From positions 1-64,000 of the forward strand of contig JAUTCR010000025.1 in the NCBI GenBank assembly GCA_030673895.1: a stretch of DNA of 64,000 nucleotides. Direction: 5' to 3'. A model generated the notes under the pieces. It did not search any database, had not been told where the DNA came from, and saw only the letters and a list, made by a program, of their open reading frames with translations. The DNA is from Verrucomicrobiota bacterium JB023. Lineage in GTDB: Bacteria > Verrucomicrobiota > Verrucomicrobiia > Verrucomicrobiales > Akkermansiaceae. The translations under genes were made by a program, and so were the position numbers. This document shows, piece after piece, positions 42,633 through 51,405 of the stretch. The stretch's first letter is position 1. Each line of letters begins with the position of its first letter.

Positions 42633-45092
42633 TTAACGCTTGTGCTTCCTCGCGAAGGAGGTGCGTTTCTTCTCCTGCTTCTCAATGGCCAGCTTCTCAT
42701 TCTCAACCGATTGTTGGATAGCGCGGCTTGATGGCGTCAGGGCATTGAAATGGGGATGTTGATTGACCCCCGACTTGGCAGAAGGCGCGGGAACGACAGC
42801 CCGTTTTTCCAAGGGGAAGTTCCTGGACTCATAAGGACCTGCCGAGAATTGGGCGCGCACCTCGGGACTGAAGTTGCTACCATAATCGTAGTAGCGCTGA
42901 TATTGATTCACCGCATCTTGTCCGGAGACGAGAGTTGGCCGAATCATGATCACCAGTTCACTCCGTCCGGCAGAGTCGCCCGTGTTCTTGAAGAGATTAC
43001 CAAGGAGCGGAATTGAACGGAGGACGGGGACACCGGAGTCATCCAAATTCTCAGAGTCCTCAATCAAGCCGCCTAGCAGAACAGCTGATCCATTGGGAAT
43101 GGTAACGATGGTATCGAGCTGATCCGAGAAGAGATCGGGAATGCTAATATCCGTCTGCTGGACGCTGCTCTCGTTCCCCACCGCATCGCGGACGAGGGAA
43201 ATCTCGAGGGTGATCTCATTGCCGTCATTCACGAGAGGGCGAACGAGTAGCTCGAGGGCGACGTCGCGGTATTCGATATTGGTCGACAAGCTGTCACTGA
43301 GAGAGCTCTGGTAAGTATTGGTCGGAATCGCAATCTGACGACCGGAGGAAATGCGGGCTTCCTTGTTATTCGTCGTGAAGATGGTCGGCCGCGCGAAGGT
43401 CCGCAGTGACGAGACGGACTCAAGGGCATTGATGAAGACCCCGAAGTCTCCCGCATAACCTTGAATCGAGAGTCCCGCAGGGGCTGCGAGGTTGGCAAAG
43501 CTCGAGATGGTCTCCGGCTCGATGATGCCATTGCCATTGAAGCTCTGGAAGGCCACTCCGTTGCTGCTCATGATGCGTGCCAAGTCGACTCCGAAGGTGA
43601 GGCCTTCGCTGACCTGATAGCGCCCGAATACTGCGGTGATGGCGACTTGATCATTCTTCACGTCAAGCTCGCCGATGAGGTTCTCGACCAGCTCGATGTG
43701 GTGAGGTGGCCCCTGCACGATGATGCTGTTGGAGACGTTATCGCTAACAAGCAGAGTGTTACCAACCTGAAAGGCCTGTGGCTCCGTGGGGCGATCGCTT
43801 CCTGCAAGGGATGCGGTTCCCGAGCTGCTTCCGGAGGTGGTTGAGCCCGTGTTGCCGAAGCTGTTGCTGCTTTGTGAGCTGGTCGTTCCTCCGGCGTTGC
43901 CAAAGCGGCTGCTTGAGCCAGTCGTGTTTGTGGTGCTCCGTGCCGTTGAGCCAGTGCCTCCCGATGCAGAGGCTGCATCACCGAGCGTTCTCGCAATAGC
44001 GGCTTCCGCAACCGGGACGAACTCATAGACAGGGAGGTAGCGCAGCTTGACGCGGAGGAAATTCCGCTGGTCGCTGGGCACGTCCCATTTGGAGACGAGC
44101 TGCTTGATAAAGACGATATCCTGCGGACGCCCCATCATGAAGATTCGGTTGGTCCGGCTGTCCGGAGTGATGGTTGGTGGCGTCTCTTCCCCTACGGAAC
44201 CAGCCTGCTGACCGGCCGCGTTCGTCAGCCCCGGGATAGGTGGCGTATTGCCTGCCGGAGTGGTCTGCTGAGCGCGCTGGACGCGGGCTGATTGGTTGCT
44301 TGAGCTCTGGGTATTGAACATTTCGTTCAAAATCTCCGCCAGCTCGACGACATCGGCGTATTGGACCTCGACGAAGTCATGAGCCACCTGAGCCGAGGGA
44401 ACATCGATTTTTTCCTTCAGCTCGACCATTTTCTCAATCAGTTCAGCCTTCTCCGTGATGATGAGGGAGGACGCATTGCGCACTTCCGCGATGGTTCCGC
44501 CGGGCCGGAGTTGGGAGAAAATCTGGGTGAAAGCCCGTTGGGCTTCCTCCGGCTTCAGGTATTGGAAGGTCATCACATAGGACACCACCCCATCGTGCAG
44601 CGAGAGCGAGGCCGGATTATCCACAACAGGTGTCGGCGCCACTACGCTGGCCGCACCACCCGGCTGGGTTGCCGCCACCAATTTGACGATGTCGCCATCC
44701 CGGGTCGAGGGAGTGATCTCGTATCCTTCCATCAAGAAGGTCTCTTCGAGGAGGCGGGCGGCCTCGGCATTGGTCAAGCCGGGAGCTTGCACGAAGGCAA
44801 ACTGGGCTTGCGCGGCCGCAGAGCTGAGCAACACACGCTTCCCTGTGAGAGCCTGATAAATGCTCGCGGCGGAAAATCCGTCCATGTTGAGGAAATTAAG
44901 CTCCATCTCCACTTGAGCATCCGGATCGGGTGCGGAGATCGCCTGCGTGAGATTAGCTGGGCCAGGGTTTTCATTCTCAGGAGTCCCTCCTTGCACCCCC
45001 GGAAGCCCCGGAATGGGTGGCGGAGGGTTTTGACCGTAAAGGAGACCAGGCAGGACGAGCGCCATGCAAATCGAATTGAATGTGTGGGACAT
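42633..45092 (-). CDS. gspD: Type II secretion secretin
   Basis: An 819-residue outer-membrane channel. The order is a signal peptide and a Pro-rich start, then an N0-like region (about 60-130), N1-N3 repeats (about 160-440) and the C-terminal secretin domain (about 500-740). The N repeats carry VSYVMTFQYLKPEEAQRAFT and VAHDFVEVQYADVVELAEIL. The secretin domain has VAITAVFGRYQVSEG, ISSGRQIAIPT and IPNGSAVLLGGLIEDSENLD, then RSIPLLGNLFKNT. A Ser/Thr/Gly/Asn-rich linker (about 385-435) lies in the N3 region. The last 60 residues are basic and not part of the barrel. Confidence 0.93.
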   Translation of the reverse strand: MSHTFNSICMALVLPGLLYGQNPPPPIPGLPGVQGGTPENENPGPANLTQAISAPDPDAQVEMELNFLNMDGFSAASIYQALTGKRVLLSSAAAQAQFAFVQAPGLTNAEAARLLEETFLMEGYEITPSTRDGDIVKLVAATQPGGAASVVAPTPVVDNPASLSLHDGVVSYVMTFQYLKPEEAQRAFTQIFSQLRPGGTIAEVRNASSLIITEKAELIEKMVELKEKIDVPSAQVAHDFVEVQYADVVELAEILNEMFNTQSSSNQSARVQRAQQTTPAGNTPPIPGLTNAAGQQAGSVGEETPPTITPDSRTNRIFMMGRPQDIVFIKQLVSKWDVPSDQRNFLRVKLRYLPVYEFVPVAEAAIARTLGDAASASGGTGSTARSTTNTTGSSSRFGNAGGTTSSQSSNSFGNTGSTTSGSSSGTASLAGSDRPTEPQAFQVGNTLLVSDNVSNSIIVQGPPHHIELVENLIGELDVKNDQVAITAVFGRYQVSEGLTFGVDLARIMSSNGVAFQSFNGNGIIEPETISSFANLAAPAGLSIQGYAGDFGVFINALESVSSLRTFARPTIFTTNNKEARISSGRQIAIPTNTYQSSLSDSLSTNIEYRDVALELLVRPLVNDGNEITLEISLVRDAVGNESSVQQTDISIPDLFSDQLDTIVTIPNGSAVLLGGLIEDSENLDDSGVPVLRSIPLLGNLFKNTGDSAGRSELVIMIRPTLVSGQDAVNQYQRYYDYGSNFSPEVRAQFSAGPYESRNFPLEKRAVVPAPSAKSGVNQHPHFNALTPSSRAIQQSVENEKLAIEKQEKKRTSFARKHKR

Positions 45093-45098
45093 GGTAAA

Positions 45099-45701
45099 TT
45101 AGCGGGTGGGAGGAGTTGGGACGCGGCGGACGCGAGGCTGGCGTTGAGTGTTGTTGTTGTTCCGGTTCGTATTGTTCCGATTGGTGTTGGTCCGGATGGT
45201 AGTCGGCGTCGGGTTGTTCGTCTGACGGGTGGTGTTTCTGTTCTGTTGCTGCCTAGGCTGCGCGGCGGGCTTTTGGAGAACGAGGAACTTTTCGTCGTAG
45301 CCAATCCATTTTTTCTGGGAGCCGACTTGGACGAGCACTTCCCCACTACGGAAGTTCATCGGATTACTGCGCACATCAAGGACCTGGAAGTTCGCATGCT
45401 CAAGCTCCTTGGGCGCGATGACCTGTTGGGGTGAGATGATGATGCGCTGATTGCGATCCTTGGTATTCATCAGGCTGACGATGTAGCCTTGCTGAGTCTT
45501 GGTCCAGCCACCGAGGGTGTAGTCGTCGAGAGGCGTCACCACGGGAGCTGCTTCGACGGACTCAGCAACTGGCTTGTCGGTCACGATGGAGTCGGTCCAA
45601 AGCTGCCGATATTTATTGAGCGATTCCTTCTGGGGAGCGTCCGCGTGCAGCGACGCTCCGAAGCAGGCGGAGAGCAGAATGGGAATTAAGATTTTCATCA
45701 C
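45099..45701 (-). CDS. Periplasmic protein with Asn/Thr/Arg-rich tail, in the T2SS operon
   Basis: A 200-residue exported protein (signal peptide MMKILIPILLSACFGASLHA). The middle (about residues 60-140) contains LGGWTKTQQGYIVSLMNTKD and VLVQVGSQKKWIGYDEKFLV, a small beta-rich module. It sits where other systems have a GspC- or PilP-like linker to the secretin, but no clear match is seen. The last 55 residues are an Asn/Thr/Arg-rich low-complexity tail (TNRNNTNRNNNNTQRQ). It stands 6 bp upstream of gspD. Confidence 0.75.
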   Translation of the reverse strand: MMKILIPILLSACFGASLHADAPQKESLNKYRQLWTDSIVTDKPVAESVEAAPVVTPLDDYTLGGWTKTQQGYIVSLMNTKDRNQRIIISPQQVIAPKELEHANFQVLDVRSNPMNFRSGEVLVQVGSQKKWIGYDEKFLVLQKPAAQPRQQQNRNTTRQTNNPTPTTIRTNTNRNNTNRNNNNTQRQPRVRRVPTPPTR

Positions 45702-45704
45702 GTT

Positions 45705-46235
45705 TTAAGCTTCGGGCACGAACCACTGATCAATGTAAATTTCCGCATCCGCCTTGGTTCCGTCATCGCGGTTCGCGTTGAGACGGACGTAGGTCACCGC
45801 ACGGAATTCGGCTGGATTGTGAAGGCGGTCAATCCACTGGAAGATCGAGCTTTCCACACCATTGACCTCGATCTGATAGCGAGCCCGGTGATAATTGTAA
45901 CCCGGCTCCACCATGGTGGAGCCAAAGTCTTTTCGCTTAATGGTCAGGCCACGGCGGCGGGCTTCGTTCTCCGCCAATTGCTGAATCTGCGTTTGGGCGG
46001 AGCCCACCGTGGTTGGCTCCGGCTCATTGCGAGCCAACCAGTCACGCTGGTCTTGCAGGAACTCGGCATCAGCGGCCGCAATTTCGTTTTGCTCCACCTG
46101 CAGTGACAAGGAGCGCTGGGTGCGCTCCATCTTCTGCATCTGGGGCTCATACCAGACCTTGTAGCCTAGCAGATTGACCGCCAGGAAGGCCATCGCTGCG
46201 AGGATGATCAGGAGATTACGTTCGCGGGAACTCAT
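45705..46235 (-). CDS. GspM/PilO-like pseudopilus assembly protein
   Basis: A 176-residue protein with a single N-terminal membrane helix (about 5-27), a coiled coil (about 32-70) and a ferredoxin-like periplasmic domain (about 100-176, YHRARYQIEVNGVESSIFQW). That is the layout of GspM/PilO, which bridges inner-membrane platform parts. It overlaps the upstream GspL-like gene by four bases. Assignment is by architecture and position. Confidence 0.8.
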   Translation of the reverse strand: MSSRERNLLIILAAMAFLAVNLLGYKVWYEPQMQKMERTQRSLSLQVEQNEIAAADAEFLQDQRDWLARNEPEPTTVGSAQTQIQQLAENEARRRGLTIKRKDFGSTMVEPGYNYHRARYQIEVNGVESSIFQWIDRLHNPAEFRAVTYVRLNANRDDGTKADAEIYIDQWFVPEA

Positions 46236-47509
46236 TGGGTTGCGGTATAGTTAAAGCTCCAGCGGTCATTATTTGTCGGATTCGGACTCGGAATATCCTT
46301 ATTAAATCCGTCAAAGTAATTGCTCCGCTGCAAATTCTCTCCAAAGACGACCGCCTGTGAGGCTTGTACGGACTCTCCCGTGAGCTGAATATTGCGCCGT
46401 AGCATCTGCCCCCCGGACTGGACTTGATACTGATTGTTCATCTCCGCGCGAAGGATCTTGAGGCCCTCCTTGGGTGCTGCCTGGTAGGCATTGAAGAACA
46501 TCTCGATAGGATAATATTCGTTCTCGACCAAGGGCTCGAGCTCACCCCACTTGGCCATATGCTCCTGCACTGCCAAGGCCTCGGGAGAACTGTTGGCCAG
46601 CTTGGCCTCCAATGCCGCGACCACCTTCTTCTCCTGCATATACTGGTAGCCGAGGAAGCCAATCCCAGCCAAGTAGGCCACCAGAGCGGCCGCGATACCA
46701 ATCTGAACCTGACGGGCTTTCTGCTTGGCCACCCGCTCGGCGCGCACGTCCGCTGGAAGAAGACTGCTCAGCGCCGAGGGCAAGACCGGGGAAGGCTTGC
46801 GAGACAATGTTCCCTGAGCCCCCAGGAATGCGGCCACGCCCTCGACCGCCTCGGGAGCGGGAGGAATCTCCCCCTCTTCGCTCCAGACGATGAGATGTTC
46901 AGGTGATTCGACAAGAATTCCCTGCATCGCAAGTTGCGCAATCCCCAGCTTGATCTCGCGAGCCAATTGCTCGTCGATCATCGCCCCGGGCAGAGCTTGA
47001 AAGTAGACCATCTGACCACTGCGATCCGTGATTGCAAACACCCACCGCCCAAACTCCCGCCAGAGAATGGTGGCCGATGCCGGCATGGGTAGACATCGAG
47101 CGGAGATGTCGAAGCCCTTGGGTGATTTTCTGGGCAATTCCCCTTCCTCCGGCTGAGCCAGCAGAACGGGGAGGAGCAGGGCCTCTTCCTCTTCCTTGCG
47201 TAGCGTGAAGCAGTCGGTAAGGCTCCCCGCGTCTTCCCCGCCTCGTAAGCCACAACGCTCCAAATGCAGGTCCGCGAGATCGCTGAACATGCCCGCGTCG
47301 CCAGTCGCCGCGATAAAAGGGGCAGCCGAAACATCCCGCACGGGGAAGGCCATGATCAGCTCCCCTCCCGGGATGCCATCAACTGAGAGAGCCTCCCTCT
47401 CATTCGTGCCTTTGACCAAGCGCATCTCGCCCGATCCAGACCATATCTCCCATCCCGCCGACCCCGGCATGAACAGGACCTGCTCGTTCTTCTTCGATTT
47501 TTGACTCAC
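46232..47509 (-). CDS. GspL/PilM-N-like assembly protein
   Basis: A 425-residue protein with a cytoplasmic N-terminal part (about 1-265, degenerate actin-like fold) and one membrane helix (about 270-292, QIGIAAALVAYLAGIGFLGY). A periplasmic part follows, with a coiled coil and a ferredoxin-like domain (about 300-425). This is the GspL layout, the ATPase-docking platform subunit. The N-terminal domain is divergent and could not be matched motif by motif. It overlaps gspM by 4 bases (ATGA). Confidence 0.8.
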   Translation of the reverse strand: MSQKSKKNEQVLFMPGSAGWEIWSGSGEMRLVKGTNEREALSVDGIPGGELIMAFPVRDVSAAPFIAATGDAGMFSDLADLHLERCGLRGGEDAGSLTDCFTLRKEEEEALLLPVLLAQPEEGELPRKSPKGFDISARCLPMPASATILWREFGRWVFAITDRSGQMVYFQALPGAMIDEQLAREIKLGIAQLAMQGILVESPEHLIVWSEEGEIPPAPEAVEGVAAFLGAQGTLSRKPSPVLPSALSSLLPADVRAERVAKQKARQVQIGIAAALVAYLAGIGFLGYQYMQEKKVVAALEAKLANSSPEALAVQEHMAKWGELEPLVENEYYPIEMFFNAYQAAPKEGLKILRAEMNNQYQVQSGGQMLRRNIQLTGESVQASQAVVFGENLQRSNYFDGFNKDIPSPNPTNNDRWSFNYTATQ

Positions 47510-47528
47510 TCCTTCTCTCCCCTTGATT

Positions 47529-48500
47529 CTACTGCACGATTCGCTCGAAACGCTCTAACAAAGTCGGGTTTCCTTCACGATTCCTAATAATCAAAACTAT
47601 CTGCCTTTTAACATCTCCTGACCATCCCGTGCTCTCCAGCCGAACGGTGCTGCCATTGGCAGAAACACGATGCTGGACCTGCGCGAGCTGCTCCTCAGGT
47701 AGGTAAAGCAGGCTTAGGGCATCATCGACGGATTGGAAGGGGACGTCATCTTCCGTGCCCCGGATGCCATCAGGACCTCGCACCGTCTCCGTGATGATGT
47801 CCGCATCTTCGATAGAGATGTTCAGTGCCAAACTCAGGATGTCCGCATCGGCCTCATTGACATCGACGCCGCTCTGCGTCCACACCGTGAACCAGTCCTG
47901 CCAATTGGGATTAACTTGCTCCAAGAGATTCATGCCCCGCACCAGACGCATCTCGTCCAAGCTGTAGAAGGGGCGGTTGAAGGGGCGGTCGATGTAACCA
48001 ATCGACTCGTAATACTCGGTCTCAGCCCCATTCATCTCCTCAAGGTCATTGGTATCCACCCAGTCGACGAGGGCATCGGCCAAATCCTGAGCGTCCTCAA
48101 GCTCCATTCCCCAATCAAAAAACAGCTCACGCAGCCATCCCTTGTCATCCGCGATAGGGTCCTGATTGCTCAACAGCAGATTGATATCGAATTTGTCGGC
48201 TTCACTTTTGATCCGACACATGAAACCGCCGCGACCTTCATCAAAAACCTGCTGGAGAATGGGATCATCCCTCTCCACTACCGGATTGGCTCCCACCGCG
48301 ATGCCCATCTCGGCATAATGACGGGCGCGCGTGCCCTGAGTCTGCGAGATGGTCATGTCACTCTCGAACTTCAGCAAAGTGATGGCGGAAAAGAGCGCCA
48401 TCCCCAGAATCGACATCAGCCAGAAGACAGCGACCAAGGTCGACCCCCGGCGCCAACCCCGTGCCCCGTTAGTTCCTCGCATTAGGCTCCCCCTCTTCAT
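47529..48500 (-). CDS. gspK: Type II secretion minor pseudopilin K
   Basis: A 323-residue pseudopilin of the large K type. The N-terminal helix (about 18-40, GSTLVAVFWLMSILGMALFS) follows a short basic leader, and a long alpha-helical insertion (about 100-230) has the K-type layout, with LADALVDWVDTNDLEEMNGA and SLDEMRLVRGM (SAM-like helical domain). K caps the tip of the pseudopilus with I and J. It overlaps gspJ by four bases. Confidence 0.9.
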   Translation of the reverse strand: MKRGSLMRGTNGARGWRRGSTLVAVFWLMSILGMALFSAITLLKFESDMTISQTQGTRARHYAEMGIAVGANPVVERDDPILQQVFDEGRGGFMCRIKSEADKFDINLLLSNQDPIADDKGWLRELFFDWGMELEDAQDLADALVDWVDTNDLEEMNGAETEYYESIGYIDRPFNRPFYSLDEMRLVRGMNLLEQVNPNWQDWFTVWTQSGVDVNEADADILSLALNISIEDADIITETVRGPDGIRGTEDDVPFQSVDDALSLLYLPEEQLAQVQHRVSANGSTVRLESTGWSGDVKRQIVLIIRNREGNPTLLERFERIVQ

Positions 48501-49309
48501 TGTCCCACCTCCGGTGCCTCGTTGTCATTATCCTCGCCCTGATTGCGTCGGCCCCGCTCCGCGCTCTGCTCACTGAGATTACGCATCAGGTTCGCCGGAT
48601 TGGTTTTGGGCGGGATCCAAAAGAAGTGCACAATCTCTTCGCCATCCGAATCAAAAACAGCATTGAGTTCAAACTGCAGGGGCAGACGACCACGAATGTC
48701 CCAATCGCTCACCCACTCCATCGTCCGTGAATCCAAGGCCCGAAGCTCGAAGCGCCAGATATCGCGATAGAGGATGATGGAACCAACTGGCTCCGGACGG
48801 ACCGCAGCCACATTGTCCTGATCATCCAGAAGAGCCTCCTCATAGTATTCCAGCACGACGTTCACCCCTCCGCTGGGGGAAGGGACGGTCGTGAGCACAA
48901 TGGCCTTGGCCGACACCGTCTGGCCAGCAAAGGAGAAAGCCGTGGGAGCATTTTGGATGGTGAGCGTGGGAATGAAGCGGGCTCCTGTGTCCCGGGTGAT
49001 CAATTCCACCTCAGCGTTACCAGGCAACGCCTCAAAATTACGCTCGAAAAAATTCAAAAAACCCTCCCGCCGGGCGTCCATGCGCCCCTCAGTGACTACC
49101 GTATTCGCCAAGCTCAGGGAGCCATTGGCGATCATGAAGACGCCCGAGAGCACCGCCGCCGCGATCCCCATGGCCAACACGACCTCCATGAGGAGGTATC
49201 CCGGAAGGAAGCCTCCCTCACCTCTCTTACCCAATGCCGGAGCGAAAGCCGGATTAGGGGAGTTACTGACGGTAGAGATTCGCATAGCGCCAAGTTTCGG
49301 TGGATTCAC
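48497..49309 (-). CDS. gspJ: Minor pseudopilin J
   Basis: A 270-residue prepilin-like protein. The prepilin peptidase site is G^YLLMEVVLAMG (about residues 37-48, after the long leader ending GFLPG), followed by the hydrophobic helix. The C-terminal beta domain is typical of GspJ. The first Met overlaps gspI by 47 bp; the Met at residue 9 (49285) would shorten that overlap. The unusually long leader before the cleavage site is notable. Confidence 0.85.
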   Translation of the reverse strand: MNPPKLGAMRISTVSNSPNPAFAPALGKRGEGGFLPGYLLMEVVLAMGIAAAVLSGVFMIANGSLSLANTVVTEGRMDARREGFLNFFERNFEALPGNAEVELITRDTGARFIPTLTIQNAPTAFSFAGQTVSAKAIVLTTVPSPSGGVNVVLEYYEEALLDDQDNVAAVRPEPVGSIILYRDIWRFELRALDSRTMEWVSDWDIRGRLPLQFELNAVFDSDGEEIVHFFWIPPKTNPANLMRNLSEQSAERGRRNQGEDNDNEAPEVGQ

Positions 49310-49682
49310 TCTGCCAGGCTCCGTCCGCCCACCAGACAGCAGAAACCCGGATCAAAAACATATTCTGCAGGACCTGCCCGTCCTGATTTTCCATCTCCTC
49401 AATCGCTTGGATCAAGGTCTCGATTTCAACCCCCAGCTCGTCCAAAGGTCGCGTATTTTTTCCCTCTTCGAGAGTCGGCAGCGACATCACCTGCCTCAAC
49501 TCGCTATCAAGGATTCGGGCCAAACGGCGATCACGGTTGAGCTCGAAGGTCACATTGCCCACCTCATTGAGGGCAACCACCAGAGCGGTGCCTGCGGAGG
49601 CAAAGAGAGCCAGGGCGATCAAAACCTCCAGCATCACAAAACCTTGGCGGGGCTTAGTCATAGATTTCACTCCTCTCTTCAT
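49263..49682 (-). CDS. gspI: Minor pseudopilin I
   Basis: A 139-residue prepilin. The cleavage motif RQG^FVMLEVLIALALFAS is at about residues 12-28, with a short basic leader (MTKPRQG if the Met at residue 8, 49661, is the start). The following region (EVGNVTFELNRDRRLARILD) is the usual helix-to-globular join. It overlaps gspH by 29 bp with the first Met and by 8 bp with the second. It interacts with J and K in the tip complex. Confidence 0.85.
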   Translation of the reverse strand: MKRGVKSMTKPRQGFVMLEVLIALALFASAGTALVVALNEVGNVTFELNRDRRLARILDSELRQVMSLPTLEEGKNTRPLDELGVEIETLIQAIEEMENQDGQVLQNMFLIRVSAVWWADGAWQSESTETWRYANLYRQ

Positions 49683-50274
49683 TAATGCGACCAGTCAGCG
49701 GGTCCATGTCGATCTCGGTCCAGCTCTCATCCCGCTCAAGGCGGATCGAAATTGGCTCGCAAAGCCCGGTGGACTCAAAAGGCCAAGTGATGACAGGAGC
49801 CTTACTATCTTCTGGATAATACCAAGCGGTCACCTTCGCCCCCCAGCGTCTCACGAACAGCTTGAGATCATTGGGAGGACGATACTCACCGTATTCCTCG
49901 ATGTTCGAAGGAGTCATCAGGATCTCCCCCTCCATTTGCTCCTCAAGCCATTGCTCCTCCTCCAACGTGTTCAAGCCTACGCTCTCCAGAGTCGCGCCTC
50001 GCAGCACCACCCGGTCAGCCTCGAAAGACAGCCAGAAGGGCTTCTGGTGGAGCACTGACATGGCATGCCCGCGAGCAGCCAATGCCTCCAGCTCCACCGT
50101 GGCCTCCTGCAAGACAGGGCCAGCCCCGTCCGGCTTGAAGGAAACAAAGACCATCGTCAGCAGCAGCCCAATCAGGCCGATGGCGAACATGATCTCCAGC
50201 AGGGTGAACCCCGCTTTTCGCTTAGGTGCGTGGATCCTGACTGCTGATGTCGTCATCGGTGCCAAACTCCCCAT
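49654..50274 (-). CDS. gspH: Minor pseudopilin H
   Basis: A 206-residue prepilin. The cleavage site is KAG^FTLLEIMFAIGLIGLLL (about residues 21-39). After the helix the beta-rich domain has AAR/HAMSVLHQKPFWLSFEAD, which matches the GspH pattern. The Met at residue 7 (50256) is an alternative start nearer the leader. It overlaps gspG by up to 53 bp. Confidence 0.85.
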   Translation of the reverse strand: MGSLAPMTTSAVRIHAPKRKAGFTLLEIMFAIGLIGLLLTMVFVSFKPDGAGPVLQEATVELEALAARGHAMSVLHQKPFWLSFEADRVVLRGATLESVGLNTLEEEQWLEEQMEGEILMTPSNIEEYGEYRPPNDLKLFVRRWGAKVTAWYYPEDSKAPVITWPFESTGLCEPISIRLERDESWTEIDMDPLTGRINEERSEIYD

Positions 50275-50671
50275 CGGTGCCTGCGGAAATCACCTCGGGG
50301 CGGTTCTTATCCTGGCTACCTGGATACTTGTATTGAAATTCATTGCCCCAGGCGTCTTTCGGCACATTGTCATAAGCCTTCGTCCAGCGCCGGGGGATCG
50401 GCGCGGTGGAGGGCTTGTTCACGAGAGCATTAAGCCCTTGGGAATCAGAAGGATAATTTCCACCCAAACGACGGTATTCCATCAGCTTGGTCTCAATGCC
50501 TTGCACCATGGCCTCCGTCGTCGAAATGGCAGCACCTTCGCCTGACCTTCCTACCACGACTGCGGCCGCCCCCAGAATCAGGGCAATGATGCCCAAAACC
50601 GCGATCATCTCCAGCAACGAGAATCCCCGCGCGGTTCCAGGTAACGTCTTCCGTGTCTCGATTCCTTTCAT
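50222..50671 (-). CDS. gspG: Major pseudopilin G
   Basis: A 149-residue major pseudopilin. The cleavage site is ARG^FSLLEMIAVLGIIALIL (about residues 15-33). The C-terminal part has the GspG calcium-site pattern GNYPSDSQGLNALV, DAWGNEFQYKYPGSQ and SAGTDGEFGTDDDI. It is the first gene of the operon and matches the type II secretion major pilin. The operon reads G-H-I-J-K-L-M-x-D in one direction with overlaps or short gaps. Confidence 0.93.
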   Translation of the reverse strand: MKGIETRKTLPGTARGFSLLEMIAVLGIIALILGAAAVVVGRSGEGAAISTTEAMVQGIETKLMEYRRLGGNYPSDSQGLNALVNKPSTAPIPRRWTKAYDNVPKDAWGNEFQYKYPGSQDKNRPEVISAGTDGEFGTDDDISSQDPRT

Positions 50672-50996
50672 TGTCTTCTTCTTCGTTTTCGGCTCGCAGC
50701 GAGCTTACTGAGGAGGAAACGCGGAAAGAAAGAAAACTTGTCGGGAAAACTCGCCCAAATCTCTCCCGAGCCCGTCAGCAGGCTCTCCCGCTTTGATGTT
50801 CTAGTGCACTTACCCCATTCGGTCCACACCAACACCGCGAGGACCGCCTTCGCTGAAGCTAAATGGCCGAAATATGAAAAAACACAAGCACCTTACCGAT
50901 ACCAACATCGAAACCTCTAACAGTTAGTCTAATTCGTGACGCATCCGTTGACAACCCGACCAACATAATCAAATTACTACATCCCACGACAACGCG

Positions 50997-51116
50997 ATGC
51001 TTGAAACACTCCATGTTGAGCAAAATGATTTTGTCTTTGCCGTCATTGTGGCGAAGACAGCCTTTATCACGTGCCTTTGCTCTCTTCTTCTCTACCTGCG
51101 TAGGCAACGGAAGTAA
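50997..51116 (+). CDS. Candidate 39-residue single-helix membrane protein
   Basis: ATG 50997 to TAA 51114-51116 encodes 39 residues: MLETLHVEQNDF, one hydrophobic helix VFAVIVAKTAFITCLCSLLL, then YLRRQRK, a basic end that would keep the C-terminus in the cytoplasm. A TTGACA box lies 44 bp upstream. There is no clear Shine-Dalgarno, and no homologue known to me, so the gene is only a candidate. The layout (one helix, positive-inside end) is that of many real small membrane proteins. Confidence 0.4.
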   Translation: MLETLHVEQNDFVFAVIVAKTAFITCLCSLLLYLRRQRK

Positions 51117-51351
51117 AAATGCCTCCTGAACTGCTTGCCTAGGCTACAACCATTCCAGTCAGGTTAAGCACCGATAGGAGCCGTTTTTTTGATAACACGG
51201 CCTCGCTATTTCACCGACCCGCTGGCTGTCTCACATCTGAAACATCTCCTCCATTCCGGCCCCATCGACCGGTCCAGTCACCTTTCGAATAGACCGCCTC
51301 AGCGAGAATGGCAAAAAGCGCGTTCCGTCTTCGCTAGCAGCATGGTCGATT

Positions 51352-51388
51352 GACGAGAAGGAGAACGTCTCCCTCTCGTCGATTTTTT
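51352..51388 (+). terminator. Strong intrinsic terminator pointing plus
   Basis: GACGAGAAGGAGA (51352-51364), loop ACG, TCTCCCTCTCGTC (51368-51380; one mismatch) then GATTTTTT (to 51388). On the minus strand no T-run follows the stem, so it points plus. The genes on both sides of this gap, gspG and the 434-residue protein, are minus-strand, so it serves an unannotated plus transcript or acts only as a road-block. Confidence 0.75.
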
Positions 51389-51405
51389 AAACCAATGATG
51401 AAAAT

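Larger units (their letters stand above)
50672..51405. other. 734-bp gap holding a candidate plus-strand mini-transcript
   Basis: This is the longest gap in the window. It contains a -35-like TTGACA at 50948-50953 (no clear -10 at 17 bp), a 39-codon frame at 50997-51116 and a strong plus-directed terminator at 51352-51388. The gspG promoter must lie near 50680-50760 on the minus strand. No longer gene is seen. See the findings. Confidence 0.5.

Noticed and set aside
44361-45434. A 357-codon frame on the plus strand opposite gspD
   Set aside because: Entirely antisense to gspD and the gene before it; the known domains are on the minus strand. GC-rich shadow.
47733-48485. A 250-codon plus-strand frame opposite gspK
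   Set aside because: Shadow of gspK, whose pseudopilin features are clear.
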